64,000 nucleotides of DNA from Myxococcaceae bacterium. GTDB lineage: Bacteria > Myxococcota > Myxococcia > Myxococcales > Myxococcaceae. The translations under genes and the position numbers were made by a program. Below, piece after piece: positions 42,927-49,774 of the stretch (positions are counted from its first letter, which is position 1; each line of letters begins with the position of its first letter). The notes under the pieces are model-generated. The model made no database searches. It saw only the letters and a list, made by a program, of their open reading frames with translations, and was not told the origin of the DNA. The stretch lies in NCBI GenBank assembly GCA_016926755.1, contig JAFGNZ010000031.1:1-64000 (forward strand), read 5' to 3'.

Positions 42927-44167
42927 CAGGGAGGAGTGAACCCAGGCAGCGTCCGGGCATCCAGGTTCAACCCCCGGACGCTCTCGCTGCAGACCGTACA
43001 GAAGACATTGTCACGCGTCGAGTGGATGATCCCGTACATCACACACTTGTTGGTGTTGTGGTTACAGTGGCCGCCCCGGTTGGAGTAGTAGGTTGACTGG
43101 GTGCCGGGGACCATGCCGAGCTTGTGCCCGGCCTCGTGGACCAGCGTGGACTTCATCTCATTGTCGTCTCGCGCCTTCCAGTAGGCGCGTGTCGCGACGC
43201 AGATGAAGTTGGAGCCCAGGCTGAGCCCCGTCCTGAAGCGATCCACCGTCTTCAGCTTGACCTTGAACTTCCCCTTCGTTCCCTTGGCGATCTTGTCCGT
43301 CTTCACGACCAGGGTGCTCGTCCCGGCGGCCCCCTTCGGCGAGACATCCGCCGCTTCGATCTTGACGGCTGGCAGCTTGGCATCCGTCGGCTGGAAGTTG
43401 CCCTCCAGGAACCAGTTGGCTTCAGGTGTGCCCGCGGCGTCGAGGTCCAACCAGAGCGGGTTGGCGGCCTTGAGCTCGACCGTGGCGGTGGCATCGGTGA
43501 TCTCCACCTCGGCGGCCGAGAGCACGGTCTCTGAAGTCGAGGCGGCCAGCTGGTTGACGAGGATGAGCGCGAAGCAGTACGGGTTCTTCGAGTCCGAGTA
43601 GGAGGCCTTGGCCTGGGTGGGGATCTGGCCCTGCTGGCTCTCGTCATAGTTCGCCAGCCCGTTCATCTCTCCCTTGGAGGCGATCTTGACGAGCTTGATG
43701 AAGTGCTTGCGGCCCTCGTTCAGGAACTCGGCCTCGGCGTGCGAGCACAGGACGGCCTCGGTCGCGCTCATGCCCTTCATCAGGATGACCTGGTAGTAGA
43801 GCATCCGCCGGGTCTCGATCTCGTCGGGGATCTCCTTCTCCTTGCCCTCCTTGTCCTTGATCTTGAACTTGAACTTGTCCCCTCCCGCCGAGGACAAGGT
43901 GACCTTGAACTTGACCTTCCCATCCTTGGCGGTGCCCGCCTTCTCGGAGCTGTCTGCGGCCAGCACCGGCTTCTTGGCATTGTCCCCGCCAGGGACGATG
44001 ACCAGGGTGGCGACCGCGGACGCGTCCTTCGTGTCGAACTCGGCCTCGATGAAGACGTCCCGCCCCATGTGATCTTCGCTGTCGACGCCATCTCCCGCGA
44101 AGCGTGAGCGCTTCAGCGAGGCGGTGTCCTCCGAGGGAAGATTGACCCACTGTATGCGAGGCGCCAT
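42926..44167 (-). CDS. Zinc metalloprotease, candidate T6SS effector
   Basis: A 413-residue protein without a signal peptide. The C-terminal part holds a zinc-protease site: H344-E345-A-G-H348 in STLVHEAGHKLGMV. H367 in RGGHCNHN is a likely third ligand and CVMYG resembles a metzincin Met-turn. The ligand spacing is longer than in classical HExxHxxGxxH metzincins. Several Cys residues near the end suggest disulfides or a second metal. The first 300 residues carry Lys-rich beta stretches (KVKFKVTLSSAGGDKFKFKI) and may be a carrier region. The genes upstream (DUF2169, thiolase-like and PAAR-like) are T6SS loading proteins, so I infer a delivered protease. The target is unknown. Confidence 0.75.
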   Translation of the reverse strand: MAPRIQWVNLPSEDTASLKRSRFAGDGVDSEDHMGRDVFIEAEFDTKDASAVATLVIVPGGDNAKKPVLAADSSEKAGTAKDGKVKFKVTLSSAGGDKFKFKIKDKEGKEKEIPDEIETRRMLYYQVILMKGMSATEAVLCSHAEAEFLNEGRKHFIKLVKIASKGEMNGLANYDESQQGQIPTQAKASYSDSKNPYCFALILVNQLAASTSETVLSAAEVEITDATATVELKAANPLWLDLDAAGTPEANWFLEGNFQPTDAKLPAVKIEAADVSPKGAAGTSTLVVKTDKIAKGTKGKFKVKLKTVDRFRTGLSLGSNFICVATRAYWKARDDNEMKSTLVHEAGHKLGMVPGTQSTYYSNRGGHCNHNTNKCVMYGIIHSTRDNVFCTVCSESVRGLNLDARTLPGFTPP

Positions 44168-44213
44168 TCCAGTACTCCCAATCCGCTAGGGTCCGGTGTG
44201 TCGTGAGCAGGCC

Positions 44214-44711
44214 TCACGCTTCATGCTGAGCCTTGGTGGAGAGCTTGGCGGAGGTGAGGTTCACCTTCTTCGGGCTCTGCTCGATCGGTGGCACCATGAC
44301 CAGGGGAGGCTGCACCTCCGGCATGGGAGGCGTGTTCGGGCTCCCTCCCTTGTTCTGCACCATCATGTCGCCGAGGCGGCAGACGTTCTTGCCCTCGATC
44401 TTCACGTCGAACGAGTAATTGACGAACTCGGCCTTGCCCCGGGTCGTGGACGAGGCGACCCCGCCCGCGCTCCCCGCCTCGTCGCCGGTGCTCTGGGAGA
44501 AGTTCGAGCCCTTGAGCATCAAGGGCTCTCCCTCCTCCTCCACGGTCGTGCTCCCATTGGCCGTGTCCGAGGACTTCGCGATGTTGGGGTAGGGAATCGG
44601 CACAGGCCCGGCCGGTGAGGGCGTCTTGCAGACATCCGGAAAGCCAGTGGCGATGCCACTGCTCGCCTTGTGCACCACGGTCCTCATGTTCACGTTGACC
44701 TTGCTCCCCAT
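44214..44711 (-). CDS. PAAR-like (DUF4150) spike tip protein
   Basis: A 165-residue DUF4150 protein, a PAAR-related tip that caps VgrG and carries an effector. Key stretches are GIATGFPDVCKTPSPAGPVP, YPNIAKSSDTANG and SFDVKIEGKNVCRLGDMM. The Cys and His needed for the zinc-like point of PAAR proteins may be supplied by the C and H positions in these blocks. It is 46 bases upstream of the zinc-protease gene, and nine bases downstream of the thiolase-like gene. The C-terminal tail is short with no toxin domain, so the separate protease is the likely cargo. Confidence 0.85.
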   Translation of the reverse strand: MGSKVNVNMRTVVHKASSGIATGFPDVCKTPSPAGPVPIPYPNIAKSSDTANGSTTVEEEGEPLMLKGSNFSQSTGDEAGSAGGVASSTTRGKAEFVNYSFDVKIEGKNVCRLGDMMVQNKGGSPNTPPMPEVQPPLVMVPPIEQSPKKVNLTSAKLSTKAQHEA

Positions 44712-44720
44712 GGTGACCTC

Positions 44721-45803
44721 TCAGCTGGGTTGTTCCACGACGCAGGCCGTCCGCTGACCACCGCTCGCCGAGGCCCAGAGCAACGCCCGCGCAGCAGGAG
44801 CATAGCCGCGCGCAAAGGCGCGGGAAACCATGGCCAGGTAGAGCCCGCCAGACGCGGCTCCTACATCTCCAATGCAGTCGCTCGGGTGCCAGAGCACCCG
44901 CTGCAGCTGCAGCCCGGAGAGCTCCGCCATGCGCGTGTAGGCGAGCCCCCACTCGTGGGCGCGATAGCTCTCCCCATTGAGATCACAGATCGTCCACATG
45001 GGCTCTGACTGAGGCACGGCCTCCACCGCGCTCCGGATGGCCTGCACGAGCCCCCGCCCCGAGGAGAGGCGGTCAGACTCGATGGTCCGCTCCTCCGTGG
45101 CGCTCCCCAGGCTGCGGATGCGCGCGAGCACGGGCTGTCCTCGGGCCTTGGCCTGCCTCGCGGTCTCCAGGAGCACCACCGAGGCGCACTCGCCCGGAAT
45201 GAAGCCGTCGATGTTCCTCAAGCTCTTCAGGCGCCAGGTCTCATCCAGCCAGCGCAGGGTCGCTTGATCGAGGTAGGACTCCACCCCCACCAACACGCAG
45301 AAGCGGCTGGCCCCCTGCCGCAGGCTCTGCACCGCGTTCATCAGCGCGGTGAACATTCCCGTCTGGCCCTCGCGGTAGAGCTGTGGGGGCTCGGCGGGGG
45401 AGATGGCCAACCGCTCGAAGTACGGGAGGACGAAGTCCTGGCCCGAGGCGAGCCCTGGCCGTCCGCCGTGGGAGCCCGGCAGGCTGAAGAAGTAGCGCGT
45501 CGCGGCGAGATCCTTGCGCGCCATCCTCGCCCCCGCCACCAGCTCCTTCATGGGAGGCACTGCGAGCTCCAACAGCCGCTCCACATGCGAGCGCGGCTCG
45601 CGGAAGGGAGGGACGGGAGCCACGATGGCCTTCTCGGCCTCGGCGAGCGGAGGCTCCGGGAGCCGGGGCAGGAAGGAGGGGTGCTCCTGGAGGCGGGTGA
45701 TGGAGGCCCGGAGCGCGGCGCAGGTGGCCGCCGCGCTGAGCCCGACGGGGGAGATGAGCCCCAGGGCGGTGACCGCCACATCGCCTGACTCTTGCCGGCT
45801 CAT
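44721..45803 (-). CDS. Ketosynthase/thiolase-like T6SS-associated protein, probably non-catalytic
   Basis: A 360-residue thiolase-fold protein. It starts VAVTALGLISPVGLSAAATC like a beta-ketoacyl synthase and keeps FIPGECASVVLLETARQAKA and DVGAASGGLYLAM, which match fold elements. At the nucleophile elbow, where ketosynthases have a Cys (xACSSS), it reads REGQTGMFTAL, so the catalytic Cys is absent. Genes of this kind stand between DUF2169 and DUF4150 genes in several T6SS loci, where they are thought to act in assembly, perhaps as adaptors. It overlaps the DUF2169 stop by four bases. It is unrelated to the polyketide operon. Confidence 0.75.
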   Translation of the reverse strand: MSRQESGDVAVTALGLISPVGLSAAATCAALRASITRLQEHPSFLPRLPEPPLAEAEKAIVAPVPPFREPRSHVERLLELAVPPMKELVAGARMARKDLAATRYFFSLPGSHGGRPGLASGQDFVLPYFERLAISPAEPPQLYREGQTGMFTALMNAVQSLRQGASRFCVLVGVESYLDQATLRWLDETWRLKSLRNIDGFIPGECASVVLLETARQAKARGQPVLARIRSLGSATEERTIESDRLSSGRGLVQAIRSAVEAVPQSEPMWTICDLNGESYRAHEWGLAYTRMAELSGLQLQRVLWHPSDCIGDVGAASGGLYLAMVSRAFARGYAPAARALLWASASGGQRTACVVEQPS

Positions 45804-46810
45804 GACTCCTGCATCCGCCCGGTGACGACGGCCTCATCGATGTACAGGAAGGAGCGGGCACAAGGCATGGTCACTTTCCACGAGAGGATGATCCGCTCCT
45901 CGTCCGGCTCGATGATCACGGTCTCGAGGAGCGGGGTGTACTGTGATCGCTTGCCCCGGACGGAGAGGGTGGCCTCCAGGGTCCAGCGCGGAAGCGAGAA
46001 GGACAGGGGCCCCCGCTTCGAAGCTCCGTTGATGTGGACCGGCTCTCCTCCTCGCAGGTGCGGCCGGGCGACGAGGCCGCGAGGGGCTGCATTGAAGAAG
46101 CGCTCATCGAAGTCTCGAGGCGCCAGCGGGAAGCGATCCTTCTTCCAGGCCTCGTCATAGGTGCCCGCGTAGCTGGAGCGAGGGGGCCACGAGGGGGCGA
46201 TGAAGCCGAAGCCCGCGGGTTCGGGCCTGCTGTCCCAGGAGCGGATGAGCGCCTCCGGAGACTCCAGGTTGGGCAAGGCCATGCCTTCCAGGCGCTCCGC
46301 CGAGCTCCGTGCCGCGAACCCCGTCCCTACGGGGTTGCGGGCGTCGTGCGCTCCGTTCTTGGCATCCACCCCGCCGAAGGCCCGCTCGTAGATGAGGGGC
46401 ATGCTCTGGAAGGGAACGGGGTGCGACATCTGCCAGGCGCCCACGGAGCGGAACCATTTGCGCTCACCGAAGACCCGGACCACCTTCTGGAGCCCTCCGA
46501 CCTTGAGGGTCAGGTCCATGGTCTTCACGGTCCCGCTCGGGGGGTAGGCATGTCCGATCAGGATGATGTCCGTCCCCGGCTTCGTTGGACAGCTCTCGGA
46601 GGCGTAGAGGATGCTGGAGGAGGCGGGGGCTCCCCGGTACTCATCGCTTCGGGTGACCGGGACCTGGGCTTGCGAGAGGGGGAGCGGGCCTCGCGCGTTG
46701 CGGAGGTTGAAGGTGCCCTTGATCAGGAGCACGGCCGCCTCGCCTCCCTCCGCATCGATCCAGGGGAAGAGCGCGACCTCCAGAGGCGTCTTGTTCCGGA
46801 TGCTCAGCAA
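45800..46810 (-). CDS. DUF2169 T6SS effector-loading protein
   Basis: A DUF2169 protein of about 336 residues. Hallmarks are LSIRNKTPLEVALFPWIDAE at the N-terminus, AVLLIKGTFNL, DIILIGHAYPPSG, VRVFGERKW, MPLIYERAFGG and RNPVGTGF. DUF2169 proteins are chaperones or adaptors that help load PAAR-like proteins and effectors on VgrG. The first gene of the operon (DUF2169, thiolase-like, DUF4150, protease, lipoprotein and small protein). There is no ATG near the conserved N-terminus; I chose TTG at 46810 because GGAG stands six bases before it. A TTG at 46855 would add 15 residues. Confidence 0.85.
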   Translation of the reverse strand: MLSIRNKTPLEVALFPWIDAEGGEAAVLLIKGTFNLRNARGPLPLSQAQVPVTRSDEYRGAPASSSILYASESCPTKPGTDIILIGHAYPPSGTVKTMDLTLKVGGLQKVVRVFGERKWFRSVGAWQMSHPVPFQSMPLIYERAFGGVDAKNGAHDARNPVGTGFAARSSAERLEGMALPNLESPEALIRSWDSRPEPAGFGFIAPSWPPRSSYAGTYDEAWKKDRFPLAPRDFDERFFNAAPRGLVARPHLRGGEPVHINGASKRGPLSFSLPRWTLEATLSVRGKRSQYTPLLETVIIEPDEERIILSWKVTMPCARSFLYIDEAVVTGRMQES

Positions 46811-46885
46811 GAGGTTCTCCGTCAGGAGAGGCGGGCGCCTGGGCAGGGCACCCAAGCGCTGAGCATAGCACCGGGTGGGGCAGGA

Positions 46886-47063
46886 CTAGAACTGTGTCCC
46901 CCCTGGTGTCCTCGGACTGCGCCGGATGTTAGAGAGGCACGCCTCCACAGCACGAAGGAACTCCGCGCCTAAGGCTTAGACCTTTGCCGTGCGCCTCGTA
47001 CCAGCGGGCCGCATCCGCGATGTCCGCCTGCGCGGGCTTGCGGAGCCGCAGCTCGCAGCTCAC
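46886..47063 (-). pseudogene. RelE/ParE-type toxin, frameshifted and short
   Basis: A GTG overlapping the antitoxin stop begins CELRLRKPAQADIADAARWY and EAHGKGLSLR, the N-terminus of a RelE/ParE toxin. The frame then runs into a stop. In another frame the conserved EFLRAVEACLSNIRRSPRTP continues to TAG at 46886. The total of 178 bases is not a multiple of three and the family is normally about 95 residues, so the toxin is broken and shortened. Confidence 0.65.
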
Positions 47064-47281
47064 AGGGACTCAAAAATCCGCGCCTTGACCTCGTCCCAGG
47101 ACTCGCCCCCCTGAGGGTTCGCATCCAACTCGGCCAGTCGCTTCTCGAGTTCGGCGAGCTGCTCCGGCGCGGTCTCCACTTGCTCGGGGTGGGCTGCCAC
47201 GCTGTCCCACAGATCCTCGACCAGTTGGATGCGCTCGGCCACGCTCAGCTGCAGCAACTCGGAGAGGCTCACACTCGCCAT
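47060..47281 (-). CDS. Addiction-module antitoxin (Unstab_antitox family)
   Basis: A 73-residue helical protein starting at the ATG at 47281 (MASVSLSELLQLSVAERIQL). It has VEDLWDSVAAHPEQ and ends SWDEVKARIFESL. The EDLWDSVA and C-terminal WxEVK motifs are those of the PF09720 antitoxins that pair with RelE/ParE toxins. An upstream in-frame extension to 47371 has no family similarity. It overlaps the start of its partner, which is frameshifted, so the gene has survived its toxin. Confidence 0.82.
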   Translation of the reverse strand: MASVSLSELLQLSVAERIQLVEDLWDSVAAHPEQVETAPEQLAELEKRLAELDANPQGGESWDEVKARIFESL

Positions 47282-47362
47282 GTCCCTACGATAGCCCGCT
47301 GGCTGCGGCGCGACGAGCTGCCAAGAAGACGTCGGCCCTACCCACGGGAGCATATCCCTACC

Positions 47363-47827
47363 ATGCCCCATCGAATTCCTCAGGATTCAGCGCATCAGCA
47401 AGCCGTCATCGAGGAGCTGAGCAACCTCGTCCACGGCATCTCCGCGCCCTTCGTCTGCAGCGGCACACTCGTGCCCGAAGCCCCGGTGACACTGCGCTTC
47501 AAGGACGGAGTGCAGGTGCCCATCACGCGGTTGGAGCGCGGCGCGGATCCACACCCCGCTCTTGAGCCTCTGCTCGCCCGGTGCGCGCCGGCCCCCTTCG
47601 GAAAGGGCAGGAAGACGCTGTACAACCGCCGCGTGCGTGATGCCCTCCACCTCAAGGCCGAAGGGGGGGCATTCACCGTCCTGAACTTCGATCCGGCCGC
47701 CTCCGGCGTGCTTGAAGTCGTCCGCCAGCAGCTCTGCCCGGGTGACCCTACCGCCCTCACCGCCGTGCTGTACAACGTCAACGTGTACGGGACGGAGGGC
47801 CACTTCGAGCCTCACAAGGACACGATG
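47363..47827 (+). pseudogene. N-terminal fragment of 2OG-Fe(II) oxygenase
   Basis: From the ATG at 47363 the frame encodes about 155 residues ending in LYNVNVYGTEGHFEPHKDT. The H-x-x-x-x-D pair in EGHFEPHKD resembles the iron-binding H-x-D region of 2OG-Fe(II) oxygenases, where a partner His would follow about 70 residues later. Similarity stops there and the frame enters the DUF1016 fragment. The C-terminal half of the enzyme is missing. Confidence 0.55.
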
Positions 47828-48015
47828 CCGAGGTGGCCGCGGCAGCGCTCAGGGCGGGCGACCTGTCGGCGAGGTTCGGCCGCGGCTTCGGTCGCGCAAA
47901 CCTCTTCCAGATGCGAGCGTTCTTCCTCGCATATCGTGAGACTGTCCAGACAGCGCCTGGACAATCTGGCGGCGTGAAGAAAGTCCGGACGGCGTCTGGA
48001 CAATTGGCTCGACAG
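47828..48015 (+). pseudogene. DUF1016 (YhcG N-terminal) fragment
   Basis: The frame reads LRAGDLSARFGRGFGRANLF and QMRAFFLAYRETVQTAPGQS, matching the start of DUF1016/YhcG proteins (helical, followed by a PD-(D/E)XK nuclease domain). It begins exactly where the 2OG-Fe(II) oxygenase fragment ends and is lost before the repeat at 48150. The nuclease domain is missing. Confidence 0.6.
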
Positions 48016-48149
48016 GAACTGCGGATGACTTCTGCACGGTTGCTCTCTGACCTGGCGCGGGCCTTCCCGTTGCCCTGGCAGCCGCCGAGGCTGGCCCCGG
48101 CGCAGGGGCCCCCCCAGAGCGCGTGGTGGGGGTGAGAGCACCCCTGCGG

Positions 48150-48345
48150 TAGCCAAGGCGCGCCAGCCAGCGGCCGAGTCCCCGCTGGGAGCACGGCGTT
48201 GGCAGGGGTGTGCCTGAAGGGGGCTGCACGGCCGCTCCACCGGCCAGGCGCATAGGCCTGGGGGCCCCCTCCAGCAGCCCTCTTGCCCCGCAGTGCCCCG
48301 GGCCGCACCCCGCAACAGCGCACCCATCCTTCCTATCGGCCTCGC
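48150..48345. repeat. Dispersed repeat, copy 1
   Basis: Bases 48185-48253 match 58661-58729 without gaps at 54 of 69 positions by eye. A further shared end occurs near 48330 (CCCATCCTTCCTAT against CCCATCCCTCTTAT). Both copies have the same orientation and lie between broken or convergent gene ends. It appears non-coding and has no recognisable transposase. It interrupts the alcohol dehydrogenase fragment. Confidence 0.6.
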
Positions 48346-48349
48346 CCGC

Positions 48350-48547
48350 GTATTCCAGACCAGGGACGTCCGGAGGCACATCCGGAGGAGGCGCGTAGTG
48401 CCCCCGAAGCTGGAGCAGGTCCGCGCGGTTGAGCGCGGTGGCTCGTACCCTGACGAGCAGCTCCGAGGACCCAGGGGTGAGATCCGGGCGCTCCTCGAGG
48501 GAGAGGACCTCGGGACCGCCAGCGCCTGTGGTGCGGAAGACGTGCAT
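48350..48547 (-). pseudogene. Zinc-type alcohol dehydrogenase / quinone reductase N-terminal fragment
   Basis: From the ATG at 48547 the frame reads MHVFRTTGAGGPEVLSLEER, LLVRVRATALNRADLLQLRG and DVPGLEYAGEAD, the first 65 residues of a quinone-reductase-like medium-chain dehydrogenase (the A-x-N-R-x-D-L motif is typical). Similarity ends where the dispersed repeat begins. The nucleotide-binding half is missing. Confidence 0.7.
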
Positions 48548-48656
48548 GGGAACCTCGCAAGGGACCCCCGCGCTGATACCAGAAAGGCCGTCCTTCACCA
48601 CGAAGCCGCAGGGCGTGGGGATGGGGATCGGGCTCGTCCGCCGCGCAGCGTCATCA

Positions 48657-48690
48657 GGAAAACGTTTACTCCGAGCGGGAAAACGTTTAC
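48657..48690 (+). promoter_or_regulatory. Two tandem LacI-type operators
   Basis: Two copies of GGAAAACGTTTAC-like sequence with palindromic cores AAACGTTT at 48660-48667 and 48681-48688, 21 bases apart, which is two helix turns. The central CG of an A/T-flanked palindrome is typical of LacI/GalR operators. They lie 17 bases upstream of the regulator gene and probably control the whole rightward operon, including the regulator. Confidence 0.82.
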
Positions 48691-48706
48691 ATGACAACAC
48701 CAGCCA

Positions 48707-49774
48707 ATGACCGGAATCGCGCGAGACGGAGCGGTGGCCAGCATCAAGGACGTGGCTCGCAAGGCCGGCGTCTCCATCGCTTCCGTTTCGCGAGTCATGA
48801 ATGGCCAGGGCAACGTGGGCGCCGACACGCGTAAGCGAGTGATGGCGGCGGTGCGCTCCCTCCATTACGTGCCGCACAGCGGGGCGCGCAGCCTGGCCAC
48901 CCAGCGGACGAATGTCGTCGGCGTCCTGCTGCCCGATCTGCACGGCGAGTTCTTCTCCGAGCTCATCCGTGGCATCGATGCCGTGGCGCGCCTGCGGCGG
49001 CTGCAGCTCCTGCTGTCGAGCACGCACGGTGATGCGGCGGAGCTCGCCGTCGCGATCCGCACCATGCGCGGCAGAGTGGACGGGCTCCTCGTCATGTCGC
49101 CGCACGTCGACGCCGCGCTCCTGGACAAGAACCTGCCCAGCGCCTTGCCCGTCGTGCTCATCAACAGCCCGCTGAACGACGCCCGGCGCTCGACGTTGAC
49201 GATCGACAGCTACCGCGGTGCACGCGCCATGGTCAGCCATCTGGTCCGATGCGGCCACAGGCGGATCGTTCACGTGGCCGGGCCAGAGCTCAACTTTGAC
49301 GCCCGGGAGCGTCTGCGCGGCTATCGCGATGAGATGGCCTCCGCCCTGCCGCGGGTCGCACCGCAGGTGCTGCCTGGGGATTTCAGCGAGAAATCGGGCT
49401 ACCTCGCCGGGCAACAGCTGGCCGCCCAGCACGGCCGCCCGGACGCGATCTTTGCCGCCAACGATGTGATCGCGCTCGGGTGTATGGCCGCCTTCCGAGA
49501 GGCAGGCTTGCGAGTCCCCGGCGACATCGCGGTGGCTGGGTTCGACGACATCCCGCTCGCCTCGCTGGTCAGCCCCACCCTGAGCACGGTGCGCGTGCAG
49601 ATCGCGGAGCTCGGCCGGTCCGCGCTGGAGCAGCTCCTGCTCAGCATCGAGAGCCCTGAGCGAACGCGGCTGGTGTCGCGCGCGCTGTTGCCCGAGGTTG
49701 TGGTCCGCGAGTCTTGCAGTGCCGAGAAGCCGCCCAAACGACGCTCTCCGCGTCGCGCAGCGAGGTTGCCATGA
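48707..49774 (+). CDS. LacI family transcriptional regulator
   Basis: A 355-residue regulator. The N-terminal helix-turn-helix and hinge are SIKDVARKAGVSIASVSRVM, NVGADTRKRV and LHYVPHSGARSLATQRT. The effector domain of the periplasmic-binding type follows (NVVGVLLPDL, GRVDGLLVMS, GYLAGQQLAAQ, AIFAANDVIALG and GDIAVAGFDDIPLA). It should bind the two AAACGTTT operators before its own gene and release on a sugar, thereby inducing the operon. Its stop overlaps the TonB receptor start (ATGA). A GTG at about codon 9 is an alternative start. Confidence 0.94.
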   Translation: MTGIARDGAVASIKDVARKAGVSIASVSRVMNGQGNVGADTRKRVMAAVRSLHYVPHSGARSLATQRTNVVGVLLPDLHGEFFSELIRGIDAVARLRRLQLLLSSTHGDAAELAVAIRTMRGRVDGLLVMSPHVDAALLDKNLPSALPVVLINSPLNDARRSTLTIDSYRGARAMVSHLVRCGHRRIVHVAGPELNFDARERLRGYRDEMASALPRVAPQVLPGDFSEKSGYLAGQQLAAQHGRPDAIFAANDVIALGCMAAFREAGLRVPGDIAVAGFDDIPLASLVSPTLSTVRVQIAELGRSALEQLLLSIESPERTRLVSRALLPEVVVRESCSAEKPPKRRSPRRAARLP

